From Thermococcus sp. (GTDB lineage: Archaea; Methanobacteriota_B; Thermococci; Thermococcales; Thermococcaceae): a stretch of DNA of 64,000 nt. The stretch lies in contig NZ_JALUFF010000047.1 of assembly GCF_027052235.1 (NCBI RefSeq), positions 50,521-114,520 of the forward strand, given 5' to 3'. The notes under the pieces are model-generated. The model had not been told where the DNA came from, searched no databases, and saw only the letters and a list, made by a program, of their open reading frames with translations. Position 1 is the first letter of the stretch. Every line of letters begins with the position of its first letter. Shown here one piece after another: positions 38,514 to 46,435 of the stretch. The position numbers were made by a program, and so were the translations under genes.

Positions 38514-39512
38514 ATGGGCAGAAAGGCCTTGGCTTTCATCGTGCTGTTAGTTCTTATCCCTTTGCTCCTCCCGGCGGTTCACGCGGCTGGGGGACCTCAG
38601 TACGACCTTATAATAGTTAGAAACGACAACCTCATCGACTACATAGTTGCCCTCCCCTATTCCAAGCTCCTAGGCGTTCCGATCCTCCCCGTCAACCCGA
38701 AGGAGCTCGACTACGCGACGATTGCTCAGCTTCAAAGTTATGAGCAGTTCGGCTGGTACAAGGTTCTCGTCATAGGTGACTATCAGGCTATAAGCCAGAA
38801 GGTTCAGGAACAGCTGATAGACATTGGTTTTCAGGTGACGAGGCTCGGCGGGGCCACGAGAGTTGACACGGCCGTCAAGCTGGCCGAGGAGTTCTATCCT
38901 GAGGGTTCGGAGACCGTCGTCATAGCGAGTGCCAGCGACTACGGCTCTGCCCTCGCGGCGGCTAGGTGGGCGATGACCTACAACTACCCTCTCCTCCTGA
39001 CTGCCAAGGACAACCTCTCAACTCAGGTAGTTGACGCCCTCCAGAGGCTTCACCCAAGGCTCGTCGTCCTCATCGGTGCGGGTATGTCGAAGAACATCAA
39101 GGGCCAGCTCGAAAGCCTTGGCTACCAGACCTACTGGGTGAAGGAGACCATAACGATAAGCGTCCCCACCTCCACCGTGCCCGAAAAAACCAACTGGAGC
39201 CTCGTTGTTCTGGCTGTGATAGTCTCGATAGGCGTTGCCGTTCCGGCATCCCTCTACTACGCGAAGAAGCGCTGGTCCGCCAACAGGGTCCCGATTGAAG
39301 TTCTAACGGAGAAGGAGCGCATAGTGGTCAAGGCCATCCTTGAGAAAGGAGGGACGGTAAAACAGGAGGAGCTTCCGGAGCTTACAGGCTATTCGAGGCC
39401 GACGATAAGCAGAATCATTCAGGAGCTTGAGAAGAAACAGCTCGTTGAGAGAGAGAAGGTCGGGAAGACCTTCATAGTGAGGCTCACCAAAGAAATAGTT
39501 ATGAGAGAGTGA
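38514..39512 (+). CDS. Membrane-spanning regulator: external cell-wall-binding-repeat domain, one helix, cytoplasmic winged helix
   Basis: The 332-aa protein starts with a signal peptide (ALAFIVLLVLIPLLLPAVHAAGG). An exported domain from about 25 to 220 resembles cell-wall-binding repeat 2 (RLGGATRVDTAVKLAEEF, TVVIASASDYGSALAA, VVLIGAGMS). A transmembrane helix lies at about 224-247 (WSLVVLAVIVSIGVAVPASLYY). A cytoplasmic MarR-like winged helix (VLTEKERIVVKAILEKGGTVKQEEL to TISRIIQELEKK) completes it. This is a one-component sensor topology. ATG follows GGTGGTGA. The signal sensed and the target genes are unknown. Confidence 0.82.
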   Translation: MGRKALAFIVLLVLIPLLLPAVHAAGGPQYDLIIVRNDNLIDYIVALPYSKLLGVPILPVNPKELDYATIAQLQSYEQFGWYKVLVIGDYQAISQKVQEQLIDIGFQVTRLGGATRVDTAVKLAEEFYPEGSETVVIASASDYGSALAAARWAMTYNYPLLLTAKDNLSTQVVDALQRLHPRLVVLIGAGMSKNIKGQLESLGYQTYWVKETITISVPTSTVPEKTNWSLVVLAVIVSIGVAVPASLYYAKKRWSANRVPIEVLTEKERIVVKAILEKGGTVKQEELPELTGYSRPTISRIIQELEKKQLVEREKVGKTFIVRLTKEIVMRE

Positions 39513-39573
39513 GCGGTCGGGAAAGCCCTCCGCTCATCACTTTTCTCAGGGTCCTGGCTGTTTCCTCATCCCG
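39510..39573 (-). ncRNA. Candidate C/D-box sRNA (third candidate)
   Basis: On the minus strand: C box ATGAGGA (39563-39569), 13-nt spacer, D' box CTGA (39546-39549), 6-nt spacer, C' box TGATGA (39534-39539), 13-nt spacer, D box CCGA (39517-39520). The flanks CGG and CCG can form the terminal stem, with one G between stem and C box. The same layout and the same CCGA box occur in the two candidates at 46.3-46.4 kb. No coding potential is seen here. Confidence 0.55.
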
Positions 39574-39591
39574 GTAAAAGGGGAAGAAAAT

Positions 39592-39738
39592 TCACTTCCT
39601 GCGGAAGAGATGGCCGTGCGCCCTGTTGACGTGCCTCGTGAAGGCCTTCGCGTCGCGGAAGACCATACCACAGCGCGGACAACGGAAGAATATCTCCCCG
39701 TCCCTGTCCCGGATTTTGATGGCCTTCAGCACCGCCAT
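39592..39738 (-). CDS. Small C2H2 zinc-finger protein
   Basis: This is a 48-aa protein. Residues ~20-41 form a classical C2H2 finger, [22 protein letters not shown] (Cys-x2-Cys-x12-His-x4-His, shown by its spacing). It is followed by a basic GHLFRRK tail. ATG 39738 follows GGGGTGGAG; the upstream extension to 39795 is unlikely. Single-finger proteins of this kind occur in archaea and may bind DNA or RNA. Confidence 0.8.
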   Translation of the reverse strand: MAVLKAIKIRDRDGEIFFRCPRCGMVFRDAKAFTRHVNRAHGHLFRRK

Positions 39739-39785
39739 CTCCTCCACCCCCGATGGCCCGTTGCCCCTTCCTCTTTTAAAGTTTG

Positions 39786-40598
39786 CTAAGCCCACACCCT
39801 GTTGCCCTTGACCTTTATGTAGCCCAGCGTTTGGAGGGTCTTGAGGAAGTCCTCAATGGCGTCCTCGTCGTAGTATATGTTGACCCTTCCACTCCTACCC
39901 CTCACCACTATCGGCTCCAGCTCCATTACCGCCTCGATGAGCTCGTTTTTCCTCCTGTGCTTCTCGGCCAGCTCAAGGATTTTCTCGGCAAGAACGGAGC
40001 GGGCGATGCCGTCGAAGGTTGCCTCGACGATGCTCTCCTCTGTTGCGTACTCCCCGGCTATCTCAAGTGCCCCCTCGATGAGCTCCCTCTCAACTTCAAG
40101 AACCTCGACGTAGTAGCGCTTTTCGAGGGTGTACTCCGTGACCATCGTTGGCTTGAAGCGCTCGTCTATTTCCTCAAGGTATTCCTCGACCTCGTCTATT
40201 GGGAAGCGAAGCTCGATCCTTAAATCCTCAAGCGGTGGCTTCTCCCTGAGGACGAAGCTCCCGTCTCTCTCCTCGATTGAGCCGGCCTCGATGAGAGACG
40301 TGACCAGCATGAGCTTCCCAAGGTCGGACTCGTCAAAGAGCTTCTCCGCCGGCCTCTCCTCACCCGGTTTCCAATCGGAGAACAACTCCTCGTAGGCGGA
40401 GCGGAGGGCTTCGAGGTACTCCTCCAGGGGCCCTATGCCTCCAGCCTTCTCAAGGAGCTCGGCGTAGGTGCCCTCGATTACGATGTAGTGGGAAATCTCG
40501 CGGGAAAGCTCTTCCCTTGTCCTGTTCATTATCCCGGCCCGGCTGAGTTCCCTTGAGAGGGCGTTCATCTCGTCTTTGGTAAGGACTTCGAACTTCAT
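39786..40598 (-). CDS. Hypothetical protein, helical, Glu-rich
   Basis: This is a 270-aa protein starting [22 protein letters not shown]. It is rich in Glu and Leu and mostly helical. The C-terminal ~60 residues ([32 protein letters not shown]) look like a winged helix. I do not recognise a family. No signal peptide or membrane helix is seen. ATG follows GGTGAGA. It may be in one transcript with the zinc-finger gene downstream (47-bp gap). Confidence 0.75.
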   Translation of the reverse strand: MKFEVLTKDEMNALSRELSRAGIMNRTREELSREISHYIVIEGTYAELLEKAGGIGPLEEYLEALRSAYEELFSDWKPGEERPAEKLFDESDLGKLMLVTSLIEAGSIEERDGSFVLREKPPLEDLRIELRFPIDEVEEYLEEIDERFKPTMVTEYTLEKRYYVEVLEVERELIEGALEIAGEYATEESIVEATFDGIARSVLAEKILELAEKHRRKNELIEAVMELEPIVVRGRSGRVNIYYDEDAIEDFLKTLQTLGYIKVKGNRVWA

Positions 40599-40639
40599 CG
40601 TCTCACCAGAGGTTAGAAACGGTGGATGGTGTTATAACC

Positions 40640-41254
40640 TTACTCCCGGAGAACGCTTGAGAGGAGGGCTCTTAGGGGCTTGTTGGTCAGTCTTTCAAGG
40701 GTCTCCTCCACTTCCCCCTTAAGCTCCGGTGAGTAGCGGGCGTACAGGTAGAGGGCGTAGGCGTTCAGCTTGGCGTCCCCCTCGTTCGCGAGCTCGACGG
40801 CCGAGGCGAGCCTCGGGTCATCTAGGAGCCTGTCAGCGATCTTCGTGAGGGCCTCCCTGTCGTTTTCTTCAAGGGCCTTCTTCAGTGGCCTGTAAAAGCC
40901 CGAGAGGGTAAGCCTGAGGGCCGAAATCCTCTCAACTGCCGGTTCTTCCTCGGGTTTTCTCATCAGGAGATAGAGGAACGGGGGGACGAAGATTACAAGG
41001 GCTATCAAGGCGTAGAGACCTATCGGAACTCTTACCCCAGGGGCGACCCTGCTTCTCATATATGCTAGCAGGATTAGGCCGGCGATGGCCCAGAAAGCCA
41101 TGAATGCAAGGTAGTAAACGGAGGTCGTCTCCACTTTTGGTGGTTTTTTCTCGCTCTCGGCCCTCTCAAGGCCCTCTTCGAGGAGCTCAATCTCGGCCTC
41201 AATCTTCTTAATCCTCCTCTCCACTTCCTCCAGAGCTTCCTTCATGGCTTCCAT
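40640..41254 (-). CDS. Hypothetical membrane protein with N-terminal coiled coil
   Basis: This is a 204-aa protein. An N-terminal coiled coil (EALEEVERRIKKIEAEIELLEEGLERAE) leads to two membrane helices at about 47-67 and 80-100 (YYLAFMAFWAIAGLILLAYM and IGLYALIALVIFVPPFLYLLM). A soluble helical C-terminal domain follows. ATG 41254 follows GGTGAATT and lies 47 bp inside the end of the upstream UPF0104-type gene, so the two are translationally linked. I do not recognise a function. Confidence 0.75.
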   Translation of the reverse strand: MEAMKEALEEVERRIKKIEAEIELLEEGLERAESEKKPPKVETTSVYYLAFMAFWAIAGLILLAYMRSRVAPGVRVPIGLYALIALVIFVPPFLYLLMRKPEEEPAVERISALRLTLSGFYRPLKKALEENDREALTKIADRLLDDPRLASAVELANEGDAKLNAYALYLYARYSPELKGEVEETLERLTNKPLRALLSSVLRE

Positions 41255-42173
41255 CCAATTCACCTTCGCCCTCATCCGTTAAGTCTTTTACCCCGACCTC
41301 GGCGAGGACGAAGCGGTAGAAAGCGAAAGCCCCAATGAGCGCGAAGAGGTACTGGTTGAGGAACTTGAAGGCGAAGGCTATGACAACGTTCAGGCCGGTG
41401 TTCCCGATTGCCATGAGAACTCCAAGCTCGTTTCCTCCAAGCCCTCCCGGAGTTCCCAGGGCACTCCCGAGGAAAGCAGAGTAGAGTATGGCCTTAACCG
41501 CATCGCCCGGTTGAATTGAGACGCCGAAGGTCATCCCGACGCTCACCAGTATGCCGGCGTTTATGAGGACGAGCATCGTTCCAAGGATGAGCGCCACGAA
41601 AAGCCTGCCCGGCCGGGATTTAGCCCTGTGCCAGCCTGCGTAGAACTCCTGAAAGGCACTCCCCATCCGAACCCTTGAGAGAACCGGAAGGAGGGCCCGG
41701 TAGACCCAGCTGTCGGCAAGGAAGGTAAGCAGGAAGAAGAGGAAAACCAGAAGGGCAGTCCAGTCGTGGGCCATGAGGAAGAGCATTGCGGAGCCAACCA
41801 TGAACTCGGTCGCCACCTCGATGAGGCTCGACGCCAGAACCTGGAAGTAGCTAGCCCCTATGAACTTCACCTTAACGAGAGTCCCCACTGCGGCGTTGAA
41901 GGAGAAGGAAAGATACGTTCCCGAGAGGTTCGCAAGGAGGACGCGCTTGAAATCGACCTCTGCCAGGTCGCTGAGGTAGATGTACCACAGGGTGGTATAG
42001 GTCATGTAGCCGGCAATGCCGAGGAGGAAAGCCAGAAGAAAGTAGGGGGAGAGGAGCTGTGAGGGCCTGAGCTTTATCCTTGATGCCTCGGAGTAGACCC
42101 TGTATATCAGGTATGCGGTTATCCCGACGGTCAGCGCTGCCGTTAGTAGCTTTTTCTTCCTCGGGGAGAGCAC
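41208..42173 (-). CDS. LPG-synthase-type transmembrane (UPF0104/flippase-like) protein
   Basis: This is a 321-aa polytopic protein with about eight helices. It has the family motif GTPGGLGGNELGVLMAIG near residue 245 (key residues PGGLGGNE). It corresponds to the membrane domain of lysylphosphatidylglycerol synthase (MprF/AglD-like) without a catalytic domain. Related proteins flip lipids or act in lipid or glycan transfer. GTG start; the gene follows speE with a 4-bp gap. The charged Gly/Glu/Ser-rich tail overlaps the next gene. Confidence 0.85.
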   Translation of the reverse strand: MLSPRKKKLLTAALTVGITAYLIYRVYSEASRIKLRPSQLLSPYFLLAFLLGIAGYMTYTTLWYIYLSDLAEVDFKRVLLANLSGTYLSFSFNAAVGTLVKVKFIGASYFQVLASSLIEVATEFMVGSAMLFLMAHDWTALLVFLFFLLTFLADSWVYRALLPVLSRVRMGSAFQEFYAGWHRAKSRPGRLFVALILGTMLVLINAGILVSVGMTFGVSIQPGDAVKAILYSAFLGSALGTPGGLGGNELGVLMAIGNTGLNVVIAFAFKFLNQYLFALIGAFAFYRFVLAEVGVKDLTDEGEGELDGSHEGSSGGSGEED

Positions 42174-42177
42174 TCTC

Positions 42178-43026
42178 TCACTGCCCCTCTAGGAGTTTCC
42201 TGACGTAGCGTGGCATCTGGAAGAGCGTCTCGTGCCTCTCCGGGTCGTAATAGTAGAGCTCAAGCTCCCTGGCCCTCTCCAGGTCGACTTTCCTGAAGTC
42301 TATCTCACCCTTTATACCCACGAGGAAGCTCCACGGGGAGGCGTAGCCTATCACCGGGAAGCTGAAGTAGTAAACCCTGTCGAAGACCTTCTTCATGGCC
42401 CTGTAAGCATCGAGGAGTTCGTTGGTGAAGAGGTAAACGCTGCCGGCCTGGGTGACGTACACCCCGGGATCGCTGAGCTTCGCGTAGGCGTTCCTGTAGA
42501 AATCCTCCGAGAAGAGCAACTTTGCCGGACCGACAGGATCGGTCGAATCAACTATAATCGCGTCAAACCTCTCTTCTGTCCCCTCAAGGTATTTGACGCC
42601 GTCCCCGGTGATGACCTTGGCCCTCGGGTCATCGAAGGCCCCCCTCGCGACGTCCAGATACAGCTGCGCTACCTCAACGACAATCTCGTCTATCTCGACC
42701 ATCGTTGCTCTCTCGACGGTTTTGTGCCTCAGAACTTCCCTGAGGGTTCCGCCATCCCCGCCACCGATTATCAGGACGTTCCTGGGGTTTGGGTGAGCCA
42801 GAAGGGCCGGGTGAACGAGAACCTCGTGGTAGCTTTCCTCGCCGACCTCAACGAGCTGTATCGTGCCGTCAAGGACAAGCATCTTACCAAACCCCTCTGT
42901 CTCATAGAGCTCAAGTCTCTGGTATTTCGTCTGGAGCTCCAGGAGGCGCCTTTTAACCTTGAAACCGACGCCGTAGCCCATTGGATACCACTCGATAAAG
43001 GCCCTCTCCTCTTCGTTGTAGCCCAT
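42178..43026 (-). CDS. speE: Polyamine aminopropyltransferase (spermidine synthase family)
   Basis: This is a 282-aa aminopropyltransferase. The SAM-like motif lies in [19 protein letters not shown] near residue 85. It also has [15 protein letters not shown] and [14 protein letters not shown], the gatekeeping motif of the family. In Thermococcus the enzyme acts on agmatine to form aminopropylagmatine and then long polyamines. ATG 43026 follows AGGTGGGA. TATA box GTTTTAAAAC lies about 35 bp upstream. The donor would come from the AdoMet decarboxylase at 10.5 kb. Confidence 0.95.
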   Translation of the reverse strand: MGYNEEERAFIEWYPMGYGVGFKVKRRLLELQTKYQRLELYETEGFGKMLVLDGTIQLVEVGEESYHEVLVHPALLAHPNPRNVLIIGGGDGGTLREVLRHKTVERATMVEIDEIVVEVAQLYLDVARGAFDDPRAKVITGDGVKYLEGTEERFDAIIVDSTDPVGPAKLLFSEDFYRNAYAKLSDPGVYVTQAGSVYLFTNELLDAYRAMKKVFDRVYYFSFPVIGYASPWSFLVGIKGEIDFRKVDLERARELELYYYDPERHETLFQMPRYVRKLLEGQ

Positions 43027-43133
43027 GTTTCCCACCTGAGCTTAGGTAGGGCATCGGGTTTTAAAACTTGGGGTTCATGGTCTCGAACTCAAAAAGGTAA
43101 AAGTTATTAAGTGCCCCTCAGAGTTTAGATACG

Positions 43134-43631
43134 ATGGCGGAAGTACGGTTGAAGAAGGAGCTTACGGAACTCCTGAAGAGACTCGCCCCCCAGATAGAGG
43201 AGGGTTTGAAATACGGTGTGCCTCACATAGTTGGTGAAATCAGGAACAACAACGGTCAGCTTGAGGTAAACGCAACGGTCTCAATCTTCGAGAGCTCCCA
43301 TCACTTTCTCCGCCTTACCTCGAGTGGAGAGCTACTCTTCATATACCCCGCCGAAGACTCCCATCCTTACAGGCTTCTTCTCGATATATGGCGCTTCCTT
43401 GAGGGCAAAAAGCCCGGAAGTACTGTCCTTGAGCCGGGTACCGTGATAAAGGGCGACCTCAAGGAAAGTCTCAGGAAGCACGGCTATGAGATTCTATGGA
43501 TGAACATCCAGCCGACCGCTGAGGGGGAGATGGTTGGGGTCTGGGCTAGAAAGGGGGATGTCAGGTACAACCTCACCTTCAAAAAGGTCGGGAGAGAAGA
43601 GTTTCTCCTCGTTGAATTATCCCGGGTTTAG
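43134..43631 (+). CDS. Hypothetical protein, probably leaderless transcript
   Basis: This is a 165-aa alpha/beta protein starting MAEVRLKKELTELLKRLAPQIEEG, with no signal peptide or recognised motif. No ribosome-binding site precedes the ATG. A TATA-like GTTATTAAG at about 43102-43110 lies roughly 25 bp upstream, which fits a leaderless mRNA. The 3' end overlaps pdaD by 4 bp tail to tail. Confidence 0.75.
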   Translation: MAEVRLKKELTELLKRLAPQIEEGLKYGVPHIVGEIRNNNGQLEVNATVSIFESSHHFLRLTSSGELLFIYPAEDSHPYRLLLDIWRFLEGKKPGSTVLEPGTVIKGDLKESLRKHGYEILWMNIQPTAEGEMVGVWARKGDVRYNLTFKKVGREEFLLVELSRV

Positions 43632-44101
43632 TAGGGGAACATAACGACAACAGCAACGGCCGCCGCGGGTTTGTCCTTCACGGTTATGCTCGCGCTCGCG
43701 ACCCTAAACTCCCCGAGTTCCCAGCCCCTGTTGGCGAAACCCTCCTCGACCATTCTCCTAACGACCCTCTCGGCCTCCTCCTTCGTGCAGTAGCCGGCGT
43801 ACTCGTAAATCAGGCCACCCTCGTTGTTCTTGCTTATTCCAACTCCCAGCGCGGCGCTGATGGTCATCCCCGGCTCGTCGCTCTCGATGTGGGCGTAAAC
43901 CGTGGGGAGGAGCATTCCTATGGGGACGTCGTGGACCCTCTCCATCCACTCGATATGGGCCGGGATGACACTGCTGAGCTTGACGAGGTTAACGTTGCCT
44001 ATCCCGAGTTTGAGGAGGGCGTTGTCAAAGGCGTTGAGCTTGGTTCCGCCCTCGGCGGCCGCAGCGCCCATGAAAGCCCTTTTGGGAGTTATCCAGCTCA
44101 T
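43628..44101 (-). CDS. pdaD: Pyruvoyl-dependent arginine decarboxylase proenzyme
   Basis: This enzyme converts arginine to agmatine, the first step of polyamine synthesis in Thermococcales. The 157-aa proenzyme cleaves itself between Ser43 and Ser44 in VKLSSVIPAH to form the pyruvoyl group. The active-site region ALGVGISKNNEGGLIYEYAG is intact. ATG 44101 follows GGTGGTGGAG. TATA box GCTTTATAAGC lies near 44151. With speE and the AdoMet decarboxylase it completes the core polyamine route in this window. Confidence 0.95.
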   Translation of the reverse strand: MSWITPKRAFMGAAAAEGGTKLNAFDNALLKLGIGNVNLVKLSSVIPAHIEWMERVHDVPIGMLLPTVYAHIESDEPGMTISAALGVGISKNNEGGLIYEYAGYCTKEEAERVVRRMVEEGFANRGWELGEFRVASASITVKDKPAAAVAVVVMFPY

Positions 44102-44222
44102 CTCCACCACCCTCTCACCTTTAACCACTCCACCGCTCAGTAGACTGCTTATAAAGCTTTCGGGAGGGGTAAAAGCCCCCTTGAGGTCTTTTAAAGCTCA
44201 TCGGGGAGTTTTTCGTCTGATT

Positions 44223-45371
44223 TTAGCTCATTCCTGCTCCTTTTCTCCTTTCCCCGAGCAGGGTAAGGGTTCTCCCAACGGTCGCTGCCATAAAGATTCC
44301 GGCAACTGATGTGAATGCGGTTGTGGAGTAGAGAACGCCGTTCAGGATGCCGTAGCTGTTGCCAAGGTCTGCCACCAGGAGTCCCAGTATGCCAAAGCTC
44401 ACCAGTCCCGTTGCCTTGGCGACTGAACCCACCCCAGAGCCGTCCCATGTAAGGACAACGCTGAGGACGAAGCGGACGACGTATATCACCAGGAAGAAGT
44501 AGAGGACGGTTAGCGTTACCTCCGCCCTGAAGTTCATCCCGCGCCAGGCGAAGAAGATGGGGGCGAATATACCGCTCGTAACACCGCTGAGTATTGTTTC
44601 CAGTCTCTCGTACTGCTTCGTTCCGACAAGGTCGCTGTGGAGTATCAGACCCGCTAGAAAGCCACCTATAGTGAAGTGCATTCCCAGCTCTTCGCTGATG
44701 AAGCCGAGGAGGGAGGCAAATATCATGAATATTCCAAAAACGGCCTCGTCGCTCTTCAGCCGTCTGAGCTGTGTCATGAGCCAGACCTTGTGCTGGATTC
44801 CGATCTTGTAGTTCAGGTACAGGACGGCCCCTATGAAGAACCCCTGCTCCCCAAGGATGAGGAGGAGCTTTGAGGGGCTCGGAGCACTCTCGAAGCCGGC
44901 TAGGACGTAGACAAGAACAAGTATCGCGACCTCGCTTATTATGGCGTAGGAGAGGGCCACGTGGAGGTAGTCCTCGCCGAAGAACCTCTTGAGCCTCACA
45001 ACTATTGGGGCGCTCGCAACGGCGAGGATGGAGGCAGCGAGGAGGTTGTCCGGCCCGAGGGAGTAGCCGGTCATTGGGAGCGTCAGGAGGAGCATTACAC
45101 CAAGGGTTATCAGGTAGATAGGAAGGGCTTTTCTGCCCCCGACGCGGAGCTCCTCGGGGGTTATCTCCAGGCCGGCGGATATCATCAGAAAGAATACCCC
45201 GAACTCCGCGAGGAGGTTCATCTCGCTCGCAGGGGCACCGCTCAGGAAGTAGCCGAGAATGAAGCCGGCCGTTATCTCACCCACCAGTCCGGGGTAGCCC
45301 AGCCTCTCGAAGACCTCAGCGAGAAACCTGCCCACGGCTATTATGGCCATGACGTAGCCGATTATCTGCAC
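44223..45371 (-). CDS. CPA2-family cation/proton antiporter
   Basis: This is a 382-aa membrane protein with about 12 helices, of the Na+/H+ exchanger (KefB/NapA-like) family. Recognisable stretches are GEITAGFILGYFLSG near residue 40, AEFGVFFLMISAGLE near 65, and SEELGMHFTIGGFLAGLI near 235. A GTG start at 45371 follows GAGGGTGAT; the extra N-terminal residues to 45509 have no membrane or family character and cover the promoter. No regulatory TrkA domain is attached. TATA-like GTCTTATATCC lies near 45412-45422. Confidence 0.88.
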   Translation of the reverse strand: MQIIGYVMAIIAVGRFLAEVFERLGYPGLVGEITAGFILGYFLSGAPASEMNLLAEFGVFFLMISAGLEITPEELRVGGRKALPIYLITLGVMLLLTLPMTGYSLGPDNLLAASILAVASAPIVVRLKRFFGEDYLHVALSYAIISEVAILVLVYVLAGFESAPSPSKLLLILGEQGFFIGAVLYLNYKIGIQHKVWLMTQLRRLKSDEAVFGIFMIFASLLGFISEELGMHFTIGGFLAGLILHSDLVGTKQYERLETILSGVTSGIFAPIFFAWRGMNFRAEVTLTVLYFFLVIYVVRFVLSVVLTWDGSGVGSVAKATGLVSFGILGLLVADLGNSYGILNGVLYSTTAFTSVAGIFMAATVGRTLTLLGERRKGAGMS

Positions 45372-45480
45372 CCCATCACCCTCCTCAGAACCCACTCTCT
45401 CTTCCTGGGAAAGGATATAAGACTTTCCTTTTCGAGAAAGGTTTAAATGGTCAAACCTGTTACACCGAGCGGTGATGTTC

Positions 45481-45885
45481 ATGATTGAGGTTGGCGAATA
45501 CAAGGTCAAGGAGGGCCTCTACTACACCAAGGATCACGAGTGGGCCCAGGTTCTTGAGGACGGAACCGTTCTCGTTGGCATAACCGACTACGCCCAGAAG
45601 GAGCTCGGCGATTTGGCCTACGTTGAACTCCCCGAGGTTGGAAAGGAGGTCAGCAAGGGCGACGTTCTCTGCGAAATTGAGAGCGTCAAGGCCGTCTCCG
45701 AGGTCTACGCCCCGGTCAGCGGGGAGGTCATAGAGGTCAACGAGGAGCTTGAGGACTCCCCCGAGTTGCTCAATGAAGACCCCTACGAGAACTGGATAGC
45801 CAAGCTCAGGCCGAGCAACCTTGAGGAGGAACTCAAGGAGCTAATGGATGCCGAGGCCTACGCGAAATATCTCGAAAGCCTCTGA
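45481..45885 (+). CDS. gcvH: Glycine cleavage system H protein (lipoyl carrier)
   Basis: This is a 134-aa lipoyl-domain protein. The lipoylated lysine is Lys70 in CEIESVKAVSEVYAP. The N-terminal HEWAQVLEDGTVLVGITDYAQKELGD is the typical H-protein start (key residues HEW...GITDYAQ). The other glycine cleavage genes are not adjacent. ATG 45481 follows CGGTGAT. TATA box GGTTTAAATGG lies at about 45440-45450. Confidence 0.96.
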   Translation: MIEVGEYKVKEGLYYTKDHEWAQVLEDGTVLVGITDYAQKELGDLAYVELPEVGKEVSKGDVLCEIESVKAVSEVYAPVSGEVIEVNEELEDSPELLNEDPYENWIAKLRPSNLEEELKELMDAEAYAKYLESL

Positions 45886-45930
45886 GGAAGAGTTAAGTAG
45901 TCCCTTTCCCTATTCTTCCCGGTGGTTTCG

Positions 45931-46269
45931 ATGAGAGTCCTGAAGGAATGGGACGTTAAGGTAAAGCTCGTAAAGACCAAAAGGGGGGCGCTTCTCCACC
46001 TGATAGAGCTCGAACCCGGCCACTTCTACCTTGAGCAGAACCCGCTTAAGGATTCGAAGTACGGCGTGGCCTACAGGAAGATAAAGGAGAACTTCCCGGA
46101 GTTCTACATGTTCTGGGAGATTAAAAACAACCGCTACACTGGAAAGCTTCTGGCCGGAGCGTTCCTTGAGAAGGCCGAGATAGACGAGTTCGTGACCCTC
46201 CTCGCGAAAACCGAGGACTTCAAGAAGTTCGAGGAAATCTTTGAGGAGATTGAGGAGCTGGAGGAGTGA
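45931..46269 (+). CDS. Hypothetical protein
   Basis: This is a 112-aa soluble alpha/beta protein starting MRVLKEWDVKVKLVKTKRGALLHLIELEPGHFYLEQNP (key start residues MRVLKEWDV) and ending in an acidic helix (FEEIFEEIEELEE). I do not recognise a family. ATG 45931 follows CCGGTGGTTTCG. It lies 45 bp after gcvH and may be co-transcribed with it. Its stop lies right beside the sRNA candidate on the opposite strand. Confidence 0.75.
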   Translation: MRVLKEWDVKVKLVKTKRGALLHLIELEPGHFYLEQNPLKDSKYGVAYRKIKENFPEFYMFWEIKNNRYTGKLLAGAFLEKAEIDEFVTLLAKTEDFKKFEEIFEEIEELEE

Positions 46270-46324
46270 GCTCGGCTCTATTTTTTCATCATTCCCTCAG
46301 ATACCCTAGAGGTCGTCATCGCTC
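46268..46324 (-). ncRNA. Candidate C/D-box sRNA (first of tandem pair)
   Basis: On the minus strand: C box ATGACGA (46313-46319), 12-nt guide CCTCTAGGGTAT, D' box CTGA (46297-46300), 5-nt spacer, C' box TGATGA (46286-46291), 10-nt guide, D box CCGA (46272-46275). Flanks GAGC and GCTC form a perfect 4-bp terminal stem, with one G between stem and C box. No reading frame covers it. Its neighbour 36 bp away has the same design with unrelated guides. Confidence 0.65.
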
Positions 46325-46358
46325 GTTTTAAGGTTGAAGGGAGAGGTTAAAAGGATTT

Positions 46359-46413
46359 GGCTCGGCCAGTATGTCCTTCATCACCCCTCAGCCACTCCAG
46401 GGCTCGTCATCGC
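46359..46413 (-). ncRNA. Candidate C/D-box sRNA (second of tandem pair)
   Basis: On the minus strand: C box ATGACGA (46404-46410), 12-nt guide GCCCTGGAGTGG, D' box CTGA (46388-46391), 4-nt spacer GGGG, C' box TGATGA (46378-46383), 12-nt guide AGGACATACTGG, D box CCGA (46362-46365). The 12/4/12 geometry is the classical archaeal one. Flanks GGC and GCC form the terminal stem, again with one G offset. Nop5 and fibrillarin, which would use it, are encoded at 22-24 kb. Confidence 0.7.
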
Positions 46414-46435
46414 CACTCGGCTTTTTAACGTGGGG

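Noticed and set aside
45372..45509. N-terminal extension of the antiporter
   Set aside because: It covers the divergent promoter with gcvH and lacks membrane character; GTG 45371 has a good ribosome-binding site.
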